A DNA stretch of 63,095 nt. Origin: Candidatus Poribacteria bacterium (GTDB lineage Bacteria > Poribacteria > WGA-4E > WGA-3G). Positions within the stretch are counted from its first letter, which is position 1; each line of letters opens with the position of its first letter. A program made the position numbers and the translations under genes. Location: assembly GCA_012270865.1 (NCBI GenBank), contig JAAXHL010000183.1, positions 1-63,095 of the forward strand, given 5' to 3'. The notes under the pieces are model-generated. The model was not told the DNA's origin. It did no database searches and worked only from the letters and a program-made list of their open reading frames with translations. Below, piece after piece: positions 33,051 to 43,181 of this stretch.

Positions 33051-36000
33051 ATGTTCGCAAGAAAGAAATATTCAATCGTCGCGTGCCTCTTCTATCTCAT
33101 ATCCTGCACTCTCTACTTTTCCGCAATTGCGTTTGCCCAAGATACCCAAGACGAAAAAATTATCGAACGCTACAAATTGATGCTCAATCGCAACCCCAAA
33201 GAAGGGAGTACGTTCGATCGGCTCTATCAATTTTACCTCGAAGGCGCGGGCTTAGATGCCATGGTCGCCGATTATCAGGCAGAAGCAGAAGCCAAATCCA
33301 ATGATCCAAACATCCAACTCATCTTAGGGCATATCCACAAACGCCTCGGAAAAGATACAGAGACGCTCACCGCATACGAACGCGCCGTTGAACTTGCCCC
33401 TAACGCTTATTATCCGCATTTCACATTGGGGCAGATGTACGCAATCCTCCGTCGGCATGAAGACGCAATCCGAGAACTAACGAAAGCCGCAGAACTGTCT
33501 GAGCAGACACAGGCTGCATCTCCTGAGGAATTGATGGCGATTTATAAGGCACTCGGACGTGCTTATTTCAACCGAGACCGTGTAGACGAAGCGATTTCGG
33601 CATGGACAAAAATCTCCGAACTCGACCCAGAAAATATCTTCTCCCGCATCGAACTCGCAGACCTCTTCCGAGAGCAACAACTCTACGATCAAGCAGTCGC
33701 GCAACATCAGGCGATTATCGCACTTAAAGCAGACGATCCCTACCGAATCTGTCTCAGTCATCGGGAGATCGGCAACATTCACGAAGAAAAAGGGGATTAC
33801 GAGGGAGCTATCCAAAGCTACGAAGCCGCATTAGCATTGACGGCACCCGGAAACTGGCTCCGTAAGGACCTCCAACACCGTATTACAGGCATTCATGCCG
33901 CAGACGGGGATTGGGACGGTCTAATCGCGCACTATAATGAAAAACTTCAACAGACACCCAACGATCCAGAGTTAATCGGTTTGCTGGCTTCTGCCTACAT
34001 CGAAAACCAACAGCTGGACGAAGGGATCGCCGCCTATCAGAACGCACTTGAACTCGCCCCGACAGATGCTGGACTCCGTTTGAACCTAATCACTGCGCTC
34101 CGGAACGTCGAAAAATATGAGGATGCCGCTGCAGCCTACGAATCTCTCAGCGAACAGCAACCCGACGATTTCGGCATCTATCGCGAACTCGGCGAGTTAT
34201 ACTTGCAATTAGATGACGAAGACAAAGCAAGAGCAACCTATCAGCGCATGCTCGCCCGGGACCCTGATAACGCAAGCACGCACCTCATCCTTGCCGAGAT
34301 TTACGCCAATCACGAATGGGTAGACGATGCCGTCGCATCCTATCAATCAGCACTTTCGCTTGCACCCGACAATCTGGATTACATTGAGTATTTCGGTGAA
34401 TTCTACTTCCGTCAAGGAGACAGAACAAAAACTTTAGAGACCTGGAATCAGATGGTCGCTGGCGATAAAGCCGTCCCCGAAAATTATGACCGACTCGCAA
34501 ATTTGCTTGATAGCAAGGCTCGCGTACTGAACAGCAACACCGAAGCCATCGCTGCAAGTCGAAAGGCTGTCGAGTTAGCACCCGACGTATACCGCTATCG
34601 TGAGGCATTGGCAAAACGGCTCATCGAGAACAAAAATTACGATGAAGCGTTAACAGAATATACGGAAGCCACCAAACTCGCACCAAACGATTTTTTTGCG
34701 GAACAGATGGATAACCAGCAAATCGAAATCTATCGGAGGCAAGGGACGCTGGTTGAAAAAATTGAAGATTTGGAAGCGACACTCGAAAAACCAGATACCA
34801 CCGCTGCTGATGCCTTCACACAATACAAGCAGCTCATCAAGATGTACCTCAAGTTAGGGAATACCACCTACGCGCTTGAGGTGCTTATGAAAGCGAAAAA
34901 CGCCCAACCTAATGATGTGCTTATCAACCGTTGGCTCGCCGAAATCTACGCTTTGCAAGGACGACGGAAGGACGCTAACGCCGTCTATACCTACCTCACC
35001 GAAATTGACGCTGCAAACGCACGCGAATACTATACAAACATCGCACGTTCCTATCTCGAAATCATGGATTTTGATGCCGCAACGGATGCCGCAAAGCAAG
35101 CCATCGCACACAGTCCCCGGAACCCCGAAGGGCATCAGATGCTGGCACAGATCGCGACACAAGCAGCAGATTATCAAACCGCTATTAACAGTTTCAAGCA
35201 GGCAATTCGCCTGCGACCAGAAGCCACCAACATCCGTTCCGAACTCGCAGAAATTTACAAACTTTCCGGTAACCCTCGACAAGCACTCGAACAGTACTGG
35301 CGATGCTGGGAATTAAGCACGAGCGTCAACGACAAACTCGTTTTCGTCAAACCGCTTTCGGAGGTATATTACGATTTGGGACGCCGCGGCGAACTCGAAG
35401 AAAAGTTGAAGCAGATAGCGACAACGAACACCTCTGATGTAGGTCCCATCGTTGCATTGGCGGAAATCTATAAAACGGAAGGCGATTTACCGAACGCACG
35501 TTTCCAACTCGCTCGCGCATTAGACAGGGACCGCGAAAACCCGGACCTCTTGGCGCAACTCGTCAAAATTAGCCTTGACCTCGGCGATACGCAGGACGCA
35601 CTCTCCTACCAACAGCGACTCGTCAAGACACAACCGAATCCTACAAATCGGCAGCGACTCGGCGAACTACTGTTTGATGTCGGACGCGAACAAGAAGCGA
35701 TTCAGGCGTGGACAAAACTTCTCCATACCAAAAACCAACCCTTTGAGGCAGAGATTAAACTCGCCGCTCTGCTGATCCAGCACGGGCTACTCGATGAAGC
35801 AGTTTCGGTTCTCGATCGAGCAGCTGAAAAGGTGACAGGCACAAACGCACATATTACGCTATATCAACTCGGCGCAGCGTTGGTCGAAATAAATGAATAC
35901 GATCGCGCACGTTCCTACTTCCAACGAATCCTTGATCTGCCCGAACCGTCTCAGAGCACCACAACAACAGCATCCCAAACAATATCGGCACCCCCCGGAA

Positions 36001-39000
36001 TCAATACAGATAGGTTCAACCTCCCGCAAAGGCTCATCCTCCAAATTCAGCGATTCTCCTTTCAAATCAGCGGCAGACAGCAAACCCGATGGGTACCCAA
36101 AAACTTTGAAGAAGCACAAGCAGGCGCACTTGTACAACTAATAATAATCGCACAACAACAACGGAGGTTGACTGCGTTTATCGAACTCTTTGAAGCACAA
36201 GTTGACGCAGACCCGAAAAATATTAAGACGCTCGAAACGCTGGCACAAATCTACACCTTAACCCAAAATACCGACAAAGCTAAGGACACTATTGATCGGT
36301 TAATCGCTGCATCACCGAACGATCCCGTCTATCAAAGCATCCAGTTAACGAGTTTTATGGAACACGGACTCGATTATGAAACATTAAAGAAGTCCCTCGA
36401 CGAAATGACGGGGTTACCTCCCGAAGCACGGCTCTGGTATATAGCGCAATACGCAAGTAACTTTTACAACCAGGGACAGAAAGAAGATGCCGAAAAATTG
36501 GCGGCGGAACTTGAAGGCGCGAAGGTGACGGACTTCAAAACTGGGGCAAGAATCGTTAATACGCTCACACAGATGGGCAAGACAGCGGCGGCTGAAAGTA
36601 TCCTTGCTCAGCTCCCCGCCTCGCCACCCGCAACGACGCAACAACAGCCATCACAGACACCACAATTAGCCCTTTTCGGTCAACGAACCTCCACTTCGCA
36701 GCAGTGGCAAGAATATAGAAATATCTATGGAAGCCTCGCGACGGCTTATCTTCGTGAAGGGCAAGCGGACAAAGCGGTTGCCCTGTTCTGGACGTTCCTT
36801 GAGCGAACCAAACCACAAGCATCCAATGCAAGACGTGTCGCCGCCTTAACTTATGCAAATCGTTCCTACTCGGGGTACACACCGTTACAGACACGCTACC
36901 CATCACCGACAACCTACTACGACCAAAACCGTTTACAGTTCCTTCAGCAGATTTTCACCCAACTGTGGTCCCACAATACAGAGACAGCACTGTACAAAAA
37001 ACTTGAAACTGCGTTAGACACGGCAACGGACAAAGATCGCATTTACCCAGGTTTAGCACTCAGTTATTGCTATTGGTGGGCAGGGGATCGCGACAAAGCA
37101 CAAGAAGTCCTCTCCTCGCTCCAAAAGGAATTTCCTGAGGACCTCACACTCAAACTAAACACTATCTTCACTGCGATTCAAACGGGAGAACACGCGACAG
37201 CACTCGAATTGCTCGATGGACTCGCTGAAGTTGATCCAAGAAACCGGAAGCAGTACTATGAACTCACATTGCAAATCGCGGCACAAATCGGAGATACCGT
37301 CGCTGTGCGTGAACTGGTGACAAAGGTACTAAATTCACCAAGTGGAGCTCGAGAACTTTATCAATTCTCGCAAACACTCCAACAAAATGGACTCACGCAA
37401 TACGCAATTGCAATTGCTAAGAAGGCGACGAGCCTCGCGATGGGTGAGAGCGATCCGAACTTCCTTGTGGATTTGAGCCGGCATTTAGAGGATTTAGGAC
37501 GCGGACAGGATGCCTCCCGTATCGCTGAACGCGCAATTCGGTTCGCCAACCAGCGCGACCGATACGGACAAACATTGTATCGATGGGACATGCAACGAGC
37601 CGTCCGACTCGCAGGACGTTCTAAAGGACTCCGAGAGCGTGAACCGCAGTTGGTTGCAGCCACTCAGAAGGACCCGAATTCGTTCCAGGCACAAATCAAG
37701 TTGGCGACCTTCTATGAACAGACAAATCAGGTAGAAAAAGCGTCCGAAGCCTACGAGGCGGCACTCACCCTACATCCCAAGGATAGCATGACACGCCAGC
37801 GATACGCACAGATGTTAGACCGGAAGGGAAAAGCGAAAGAGGCTGCAGCACAATATCTGCTACTCCTAAAAGAGAACCCGAACGCACTCGGCTACAACTA
37901 TTATCAGGTCATGCAAACCTTCTTCAACGCAGGCAAGGTTGATGAACTCGTTTCGCTCGCGAAAGAGATGATCGTTCCATCTGTCGGACTCAACTTCGGC
38001 AACGCCTTCGCACAAGGCGTAGCAAATCAATGCCTTGAAAGCAATAGACCTAAAGCAGCGATTGAACTCTATGAAAAGATTATTGCCGTGCAGCCGAACC
38101 TACCTCAGACATACACGACTTTAGCTTCTGCTTATGCCGCTGCAGGCGAGCGTGAAAAGTCAATACAGCTCCTGCGTCAGAAACTCGAAGCAAAGGATAC
38201 GGTACTATCACAAGACCCGCACACCCAAGTAGAGATCGTATCAAAATTGACAGAGTTCTACAAAGCATCGGGGCAAATAGAGGAATTGCTGACGGAATAT
38301 GAAACAAAACTTGCTGAAAAACCGGAGAACGCCTCCCTGACCTACCTCGTCGCCTCAATGAAAATTGCTGCCGGCGACCTTGAAGGATCAGACGCACTCG
38401 TTGATAAACTCCTCAATGATTCGGTCCCTGTAGATTCACACTGGCTGAACAATCTCGCGGATGCTTACCGAACGGCAGACGACCGAGACCGTGAACGTCG
38501 CTTACTTGAATCTGCGATTACGAAAATCAGTCAACAAGATACACGGCACCTCGCGGAAACCTATCAAAAACTTGGCACATCCTACGCTAAGCAGGGAGAA
38601 AAAGAGAAAGCACAAGAGGTATTCCGCAAGATGGGGACCCTCCGCCTGTTAAAAAGCACCAGCTCCTATGAGAAGGAAGCCGTCGCGAACACATACATAC
38701 AACATAAAATGTGGGACGATGCTGAGATGCTCTTTACCGAGATTATCAACGACTTCTCAACGCAATCCTGGAGCCGTGAACAGGCACAGCGACAACTGAT
38801 GCAAATCAAACAGCAGCGTGATGGATCAACGAAAACAAACGCCACGTCTGAAAAAACGGAGAGATTCAACGTCGCGACGCAGCGAACATTGGCACAACAA
38901 TACGTCCAACAGAACGAGATCAAAAAAGCGATCGAAACTTACGAGAAGATCGCAGAGGTGATGCCTGAAGACCTGGAATCACGCGCACAACTCGCAAATC

Positions 39001-42000
39001 TCTATTCACGTCAAAAGAAGCACGATAAGGCGATAGAGATTTGGGTGGCTTTACTCGACGCAGACCCCGAGAACACAAAATATCAAGACGGACGCGTTGA
39101 TGCTTACCAAGCCGCCGACAAAAACGCTGAAGCACTCGAACTCGCACAGCAATACATCGCAGCGGAACCAGAAAATGGGGTCCACCATGTTCGACTTGCG
39201 AAACTCTACGCTGCCGAAGACCGTATTGACGATGCCATCGATACCTATAAAAAAGCCGTTGAACTGAATCCCGCTGACGGACAAACCTACCGCCAATTGG
39301 GGCAACTTTATCTCCGTAAAGATGACCTCGACGCAGCTGAAAAAGCGTTCAAGGACGCGATCCAATACACCGGACGCGAGTGGGAACAACGCAGTATTGA
39401 GCGGCAACTCATGGATGTCTATCGTCGACAGGGAAAATTAGAAGAGATGCTTAAGCAGGCGGAAGATGCCGGCACAATCACGCTTGATATGCAACGAGAA
39501 CGCGCACAAAACTATCGAAACGCCGGCGAACCTAAAAAAGCAATTGACGCATATAAGAAAGCCTTGGATATGGCGACACAGAGTTACGAACGAGACAACA
39601 TCTCCAACGAAATACTGAAACTATACGCACAGATCGGCGATAACGATTCGGCAATAGAAATCTATGAAAGCCAAGCTCAATCGAGTCCAGTAGGAAGTAT
39701 ATCAATCAGTACGGGTTCGTCCGGTTTCAAAATTATGTCGGGCGGAGATGAAGCCCGCGATACCTTGATTAATGCCTATAAAAATCAAGGAAAACTTGAG
39801 GAATTGGAGAGCCTCTTTAAGGACAAACTCGAAAAGGACCCAAATAATCCAGCAGTTCTTGAGATGGTTGCTGAAATTTACTGGAACGCTCGCAACTATG
39901 AGAAGGCGGCAGAAACGTATCAGGCACTCTGCAAAGCGCATCCCGGGAACACCCGCAGTTTCTACTACGCCGCTGTTGCCCTGACGAAAAGCGACAAACC
40001 AGAACTCGCAAAAGAGATGATCCGCCAAGGCGAGAACGCAATTTCAACAAATCCTCGCGCACAATTCGATATCTTTCTCTATATGACACTCGCGTCCATC
40101 TGCGCTGAAGGTGGACTGTACGACACAGCAATCGAACTCGCCGAAGAAGCAATGGCGAAAAGTTCACGGATGGGCGGCATGATTTCTGGACTGTCCGAAT
40201 ATTTATACGACATCCTTGGAAAGAGTTACCTCGGCGCAAAACGTTATGAAGAAGCCGTTGATGCCTATAAACAGATGGCAACGCTCGCCAGCTACGACCA
40301 GATGCGAGAAACGGCAGAGAAGAAAATACGCCAAGCTTACATTGAAGGTAAACTCTATGAAAAGCAGATTCCCGAACAACTACAGAAAGTTGAGGAAAAC
40401 CCAGATGACCTTGATGCACGTTTCACACTCGCGGAAAGCTACGAATTAAGCGATAAAGTGGACGAAGCCATCGCACAATACCAGAAAATCAGCGAACTTC
40501 AGCCTGACGACGCGCAGTGGCAGAAAAAAATTGGCGATCTCTACCAAACGCAGCGGCAGACAGATGAGGTCGTTGAAGATACAGCACTTAGCTTGGCTGG
40601 AAATGGAAGTTTCGTGGAGATTACGGATAGTGCTGCGCTGAACAATATCAGCCAACAGGTGACCGTGACGGCGTGGATTAAACCGACCGAATATCCTGAC
40701 AGGTATACCCCTATTTTTTACAAAGGCGATAAGCGGACATCTGGCATCAGCAATCGAAGTTACGCATTGTTGCTACGGAATGACGGTAGGATTCAATTCG
40801 CTTCATCACCAAGTGGTGAGGCAGAAAAATACGCCTTTTCACCTACCGGATCCATCACGCTCAATAAATGGTACCACATCGCTGGTGTTGTTGATGCCCC
40901 CGGAAATATCATTAAACTGTATATTGATGGCACTGAAGTCGGATCCCGAGACTATAGACAAAATCCCAACATTTACGAAAGCAGCTTGCCAGTTCGAGTC
41001 GGTAGTTCAAGTGAACATGACGAAGAACGGGCAACGCGCACCTCGTTTGTCGGGCAAATTGATAGTGTTTCTGTCTGGAATGTTGCCCTTACAGAGGATG
41101 AGATTCGTTCAAACATGAACGCTCGGTTGAAAGGAGATGAACCCGGCTTAATCGCTTACTGGAAATTCGATGAAACAACTGATCGGAACCTCCTCGATGT
41201 CTCGCCTAACAAAAACAACGGTAAACTGGTCGGGGATGCCAAACTGGAACCTTACACCCGTCCAGTTTTAACGATTGCCAGTACAGAGCAATTAGCACAA
41301 GCAGCCGCAGCATATCAAAAGGCGATTCACCTCAAACCGTCCTCTTATGAACTCTATAATCTATTGGCACAAACCCATATCAAATCAGATCGACTGTCAG
41401 AAGCGGAGGCGGTGTATCGTCAGGCTTTGGACGCGCCGCTTGAAGAAAATGAACACGAGTCCGCAATCCGAAGTATCTGGAAACTCTACACTGACAAAAA
41501 CCAAAAGGAAAACGGAATCGCTGCCCTTGAAGCGTTAAAACCGAAAATGGAAGCAAATCCCACTTTGCTTGAATTGTTAGCCGACGCTCACAAAGAAACT
41601 GGTGATACCGAAAAAGCAGATGCGTTATATGCGGAGTGGTTAGCCATCCGAGAGAAAGAGGCGAACCGGCGACAAAGTCCGGCTGGTTACCTTACACTCG
41701 CAAGGCAGATTCTCGACAAAGGGATCATGCCGGAGAAAGGGTTAGAATACGCCAAAAGCGCATCGCAAATGAGCTCAGGGTCAAGTTACACGGCAACATT
41801 AGCGCAGGCGTACGTCATCAACGACAGATATGAAGAGGCATTGGAACAACTCAAACAGGGTCTAAACACTATGGAGCGGGAGACGTTTGGACAGTGGTTG
41901 ACTTCATGGATGTCTCGAACCGAGAAGCATGTTAAAGACAAAGGGCGATACGTCGAACTATTGGATGAATTAATGAATGGCGTACCTGACAATCTGAGTG

Positions 42001-42599
42001 TTCCATTAGATGTTCATCTTAAATTGGCGGCGTTCTGCCGTGAAAATGCGATGCCAGAGAAAGCAATCAACTACGTTCAAAAAACAGGTTTTATCACTGA
42101 AGATGCGTGGTTAATTCTCGGTCCGTTTGATAACACCCATGGTGACGGCTACGACACGGCGTACATCGCAGAAGACGCAACACAGGTCGACACAACCGCA
42201 AAACACGAAGGTGTAGACGGACAGATAAGTTGGCAAGCAAGCACCGATGCTACCTTGGACGGTTTTATTGATCTTGGAGAGAATGTTAATTGGCGTGTCG
42301 CTTATGCGTTCGCAACGGTTACCTCACCTGATGAACGCGAGGCGCAAATCCGTTTTGATAGCGACGACCAAAGTAAAGTCTGGCTAAACGGCGAAGAGGT
42401 CTTCACAAATACGAATGCCTATAGTGCCAGAATTGATCGGTCCACGATTCCTGTAACACTCAAGTCCGGCGAAAACAGACTCCTCGTCAAAGTCTGTAAC
42501 GAAGAAGTGATGTGGGGATTCTATCTACGGATTACCGACCCCGCCGGAAAACCGTTTACAGACCTGAAAATCAGCAGTGCTGACCCTGAATCCCATTAG
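33051..42599 (+). CDS. Giant exported TPR protein with LamG and C-terminal jelly-roll domain
   Basis: The 3182-residue protein starts with a signal peptide (KYSIVACLFYLISCTLYFSAIAFA, likely cleavage after AFA). Residues about 40 to 2500 are almost continuous TPR helices, such as NIQLILGHIHKRLGKDTETL and PDNASTHLILAEIYANHEW, broken only by Pro/Gln/Thr-rich linkers near residues 965-985 and 1185-1205. A LamG domain occupies about 2514-2739 (QVTVTAWIKPTEYPDRYTPI, DEPGLIAYWKFDE). TPRs resume (SYELYNLLAQTHIKSDRLSE). About 3018-3182 form a galactose-binding/PA14-like domain (WLILGPFDN, FDSDDQSKVWLNGEEVF). RBS AAGGAG. It may scaffold proteins or glycans at the envelope. Confidence 0.9.
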   Translation: MFARKKYSIVACLFYLISCTLYFSAIAFAQDTQDEKIIERYKLMLNRNPKEGSTFDRLYQFYLEGAGLDAMVADYQAEAEAKSNDPNIQLILGHIHKRLGKDTETLTAYERAVELAPNAYYPHFTLGQMYAILRRHEDAIRELTKAAELSEQTQAASPEELMAIYKALGRAYFNRDRVDEAISAWTKISELDPENIFSRIELADLFREQQLYDQAVAQHQAIIALKADDPYRICLSHREIGNIHEEKGDYEGAIQSYEAALALTAPGNWLRKDLQHRITGIHAADGDWDGLIAHYNEKLQQTPNDPELIGLLASAYIENQQLDEGIAAYQNALELAPTDAGLRLNLITALRNVEKYEDAAAAYESLSEQQPDDFGIYRELGELYLQLDDEDKARATYQRMLARDPDNASTHLILAEIYANHEWVDDAVASYQSALSLAPDNLDYIEYFGEFYFRQGDRTKTLETWNQMVAGDKAVPENYDRLANLLDSKARVLNSNTEAIAASRKAVELAPDVYRYREALAKRLIENKNYDEALTEYTEATKLAPNDFFAEQMDNQQIEIYRRQGTLVEKIEDLEATLEKPDTTAADAFTQYKQLIKMYLKLGNTTYALEVLMKAKNAQPNDVLINRWLAEIYALQGRRKDANAVYTYLTEIDAANAREYYTNIARSYLEIMDFDAATDAAKQAIAHSPRNPEGHQMLAQIATQAADYQTAINSFKQAIRLRPEATNIRSELAEIYKLSGNPRQALEQYWRCWELSTSVNDKLVFVKPLSEVYYDLGRRGELEEKLKQIATTNTSDVGPIVALAEIYKTEGDLPNARFQLARALDRDRENPDLLAQLVKISLDLGDTQDALSYQQRLVKTQPNPTNRQRLGELLFDVGREQEAIQAWTKLLHTKNQPFEAEIKLAALLIQHGLLDEAVSVLDRAAEKVTGTNAHITLYQLGAALVEINEYDRARSYFQRILDLPEPSQSTTTTASQTISAPPGINTDRFNLPQRLILQIQRFSFQISGRQQTRWVPKNFEEAQAGALVQLIIIAQQQRRLTAFIELFEAQVDADPKNIKTLETLAQIYTLTQNTDKAKDTIDRLIAASPNDPVYQSIQLTSFMEHGLDYETLKKSLDEMTGLPPEARLWYIAQYASNFYNQGQKEDAEKLAAELEGAKVTDFKTGARIVNTLTQMGKTAAAESILAQLPASPPATTQQQPSQTPQLALFGQRTSTSQQWQEYRNIYGSLATAYLREGQADKAVALFWTFLERTKPQASNARRVAALTYANRSYSGYTPLQTRYPSPTTYYDQNRLQFLQQIFTQLWSHNTETALYKKLETALDTATDKDRIYPGLALSYCYWWAGDRDKAQEVLSSLQKEFPEDLTLKLNTIFTAIQTGEHATALELLDGLAEVDPRNRKQYYELTLQIAAQIGDTVAVRELVTKVLNSPSGARELYQFSQTLQQNGLTQYAIAIAKKATSLAMGESDPNFLVDLSRHLEDLGRGQDASRIAERAIRFANQRDRYGQTLYRWDMQRAVRLAGRSKGLREREPQLVAATQKDPNSFQAQIKLATFYEQTNQVEKASEAYEAALTLHPKDSMTRQRYAQMLDRKGKAKEAAAQYLLLLKENPNALGYNYYQVMQTFFNAGKVDELVSLAKEMIVPSVGLNFGNAFAQGVANQCLESNRPKAAIELYEKIIAVQPNLPQTYTTLASAYAAAGEREKSIQLLRQKLEAKDTVLSQDPHTQVEIVSKLTEFYKASGQIEELLTEYETKLAEKPENASLTYLVASMKIAAGDLEGSDALVDKLLNDSVPVDSHWLNNLADAYRTADDRDRERRLLESAITKISQQDTRHLAETYQKLGTSYAKQGEKEKAQEVFRKMGTLRLLKSTSSYEKEAVANTYIQHKMWDDAEMLFTEIINDFSTQSWSREQAQRQLMQIKQQRDGSTKTNATSEKTERFNVATQRTLAQQYVQQNEIKKAIETYEKIAEVMPEDLESRAQLANLYSRQKKHDKAIEIWVALLDADPENTKYQDGRVDAYQAADKNAEALELAQQYIAAEPENGVHHVRLAKLYAAEDRIDDAIDTYKKAVELNPADGQTYRQLGQLYLRKDDLDAAEKAFKDAIQYTGREWEQRSIERQLMDVYRRQGKLEEMLKQAEDAGTITLDMQRERAQNYRNAGEPKKAIDAYKKALDMATQSYERDNISNEILKLYAQIGDNDSAIEIYESQAQSSPVGSISISTGSSGFKIMSGGDEARDTLINAYKNQGKLEELESLFKDKLEKDPNNPAVLEMVAEIYWNARNYEKAAETYQALCKAHPGNTRSFYYAAVALTKSDKPELAKEMIRQGENAISTNPRAQFDIFLYMTLASICAEGGLYDTAIELAEEAMAKSSRMGGMISGLSEYLYDILGKSYLGAKRYEEAVDAYKQMATLASYDQMRETAEKKIRQAYIEGKLYEKQIPEQLQKVEENPDDLDARFTLAESYELSDKVDEAIAQYQKISELQPDDAQWQKKIGDLYQTQRQTDEVVEDTALSLAGNGSFVEITDSAALNNISQQVTVTAWIKPTEYPDRYTPIFYKGDKRTSGISNRSYALLLRNDGRIQFASSPSGEAEKYAFSPTGSITLNKWYHIAGVVDAPGNIIKLYIDGTEVGSRDYRQNPNIYESSLPVRVGSSSEHDEERATRTSFVGQIDSVSVWNVALTEDEIRSNMNARLKGDEPGLIAYWKFDETTDRNLLDVSPNKNNGKLVGDAKLEPYTRPVLTIASTEQLAQAAAAYQKAIHLKPSSYELYNLLAQTHIKSDRLSEAEAVYRQALDAPLEENEHESAIRSIWKLYTDKNQKENGIAALEALKPKMEANPTLLELLADAHKETGDTEKADALYAEWLAIREKEANRRQSPAGYLTLARQILDKGIMPEKGLEYAKSASQMSSGSSYTATLAQAYVINDRYEEALEQLKQGLNTMERETFGQWLTSWMSRTEKHVKDKGRYVELLDELMNGVPDNLSVPLDVHLKLAAFCRENAMPEKAINYVQKTGFITEDAWLILGPFDNTHGDGYDTAYIAEDATQVDTTAKHEGVDGQISWQASTDATLDGFIDLGENVNWRVAYAFATVTSPDEREAQIRFDSDDQSKVWLNGEEVFTNTNAYSARIDRSTIPVTLKSGENRLLVKVCNEEVMWGFYLRITDPAGKPFTDLKISSADPESH

Positions 42600-42637
42600 C
42601 CGCGAATACAGTTAAACTGGTATAGTCAACAGGTTTA

Positions 42638-42646
42638 TGGTATAAT
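42638..42646 (+). promoter_or_regulatory. Extended -10 promoter before 42701
   Basis: TGGTATAAT is an extended -10 with perfect TATAAT (42641-42646), 55 bases before the start at 42701. No -35 is evident at the proper distance. The same TGGTATAAT occurs at 48928-48936. Confidence 0.55.
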
Positions 42647-42700
42647 TTTTTCAACAAAGACAAATTTACAACGAAACTTGTGTCTAAAGGAGATTTAGTG

Positions 42701-43072
42701 ATGTTTAGCATACTTGCCGGTCTGAATATTGTTGCTCAATTAGTTCTTGCGGGACTGCTGCTGTTTTTGTGTTTGCGGACGAGATCAAAGGGTGTGATAT
42801 TTCTTACTGCACTACTTCTTACCAGTGGGATTTTCAATCCAATTTTTCAACACTTTTATCATCCATATATAGATCAATGGACAGCAGGTGAAATCAATAA
42901 CTGGTTAACGCAAAGCATGACTATAGGGGAATTCATACTGACAGTTTCCTATATAAAATCCTTCCTATACAAATCTTTATTTGTAGTTGGTCTCTTTCTC
43001 ATCTATAGAGAATGGCGACAGGGAAAATTCCGCTTCCCGCAACCTGAACACCGAGAAGAACTTGCGGCATAA
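42701..43072 (+). CDS. Small three-span membrane protein
   Basis: The 123-residue protein has three to four hydrophobic spans: FSILAGLNIVAQLVLAGLLL, KGVIFLTALLLTSGIFNPI and LYKSLFVVGLFLIYREW. The C-terminus is basic (REWRQGKFRF). AAAGGAG seven bases before ATG 42701 decides the start over the earlier in-frame codon. It stands between the giant TPR gene and the ATPase module but is separated from both by its own promoter and a palindrome. I do not recognise a family. Confidence 0.7.
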   Translation: MFSILAGLNIVAQLVLAGLLLFLCLRTRSKGVIFLTALLLTSGIFNPIFQHFYHPYIDQWTAGEINNWLTQSMTIGEFILTVSYIKSFLYKSLFVVGLFLIYREWRQGKFRFPQPEHREELAA

Positions 43073-43111
43073 CGAAATCGATCAGGATTTACACAAGTCT
43101 CTTTGCTGGCA

Positions 43112-43124
43112 AGGTTTCAAACCT
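43112..43124. repeat. Short palindrome AGGTTT-C-AAACCT
   Basis: A 6-bp stem with flanks CTGGCA...CACC; the weakest member of the dispersed family, lying just upstream of the ATPase-PIN module. Confidence 0.35.
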
Positions 43125-43181
43125 CACCGCTTCCGTGGTTATTCAACGCTAACGACACAATGACGATTGTGGAGACGAAAC

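Noticed and set aside
34854..35316. Open frames on both strands inside the giant TPR gene
   Set aside because: They are shadows of the TPR frame, which runs unbroken through the region with consistent repeats.
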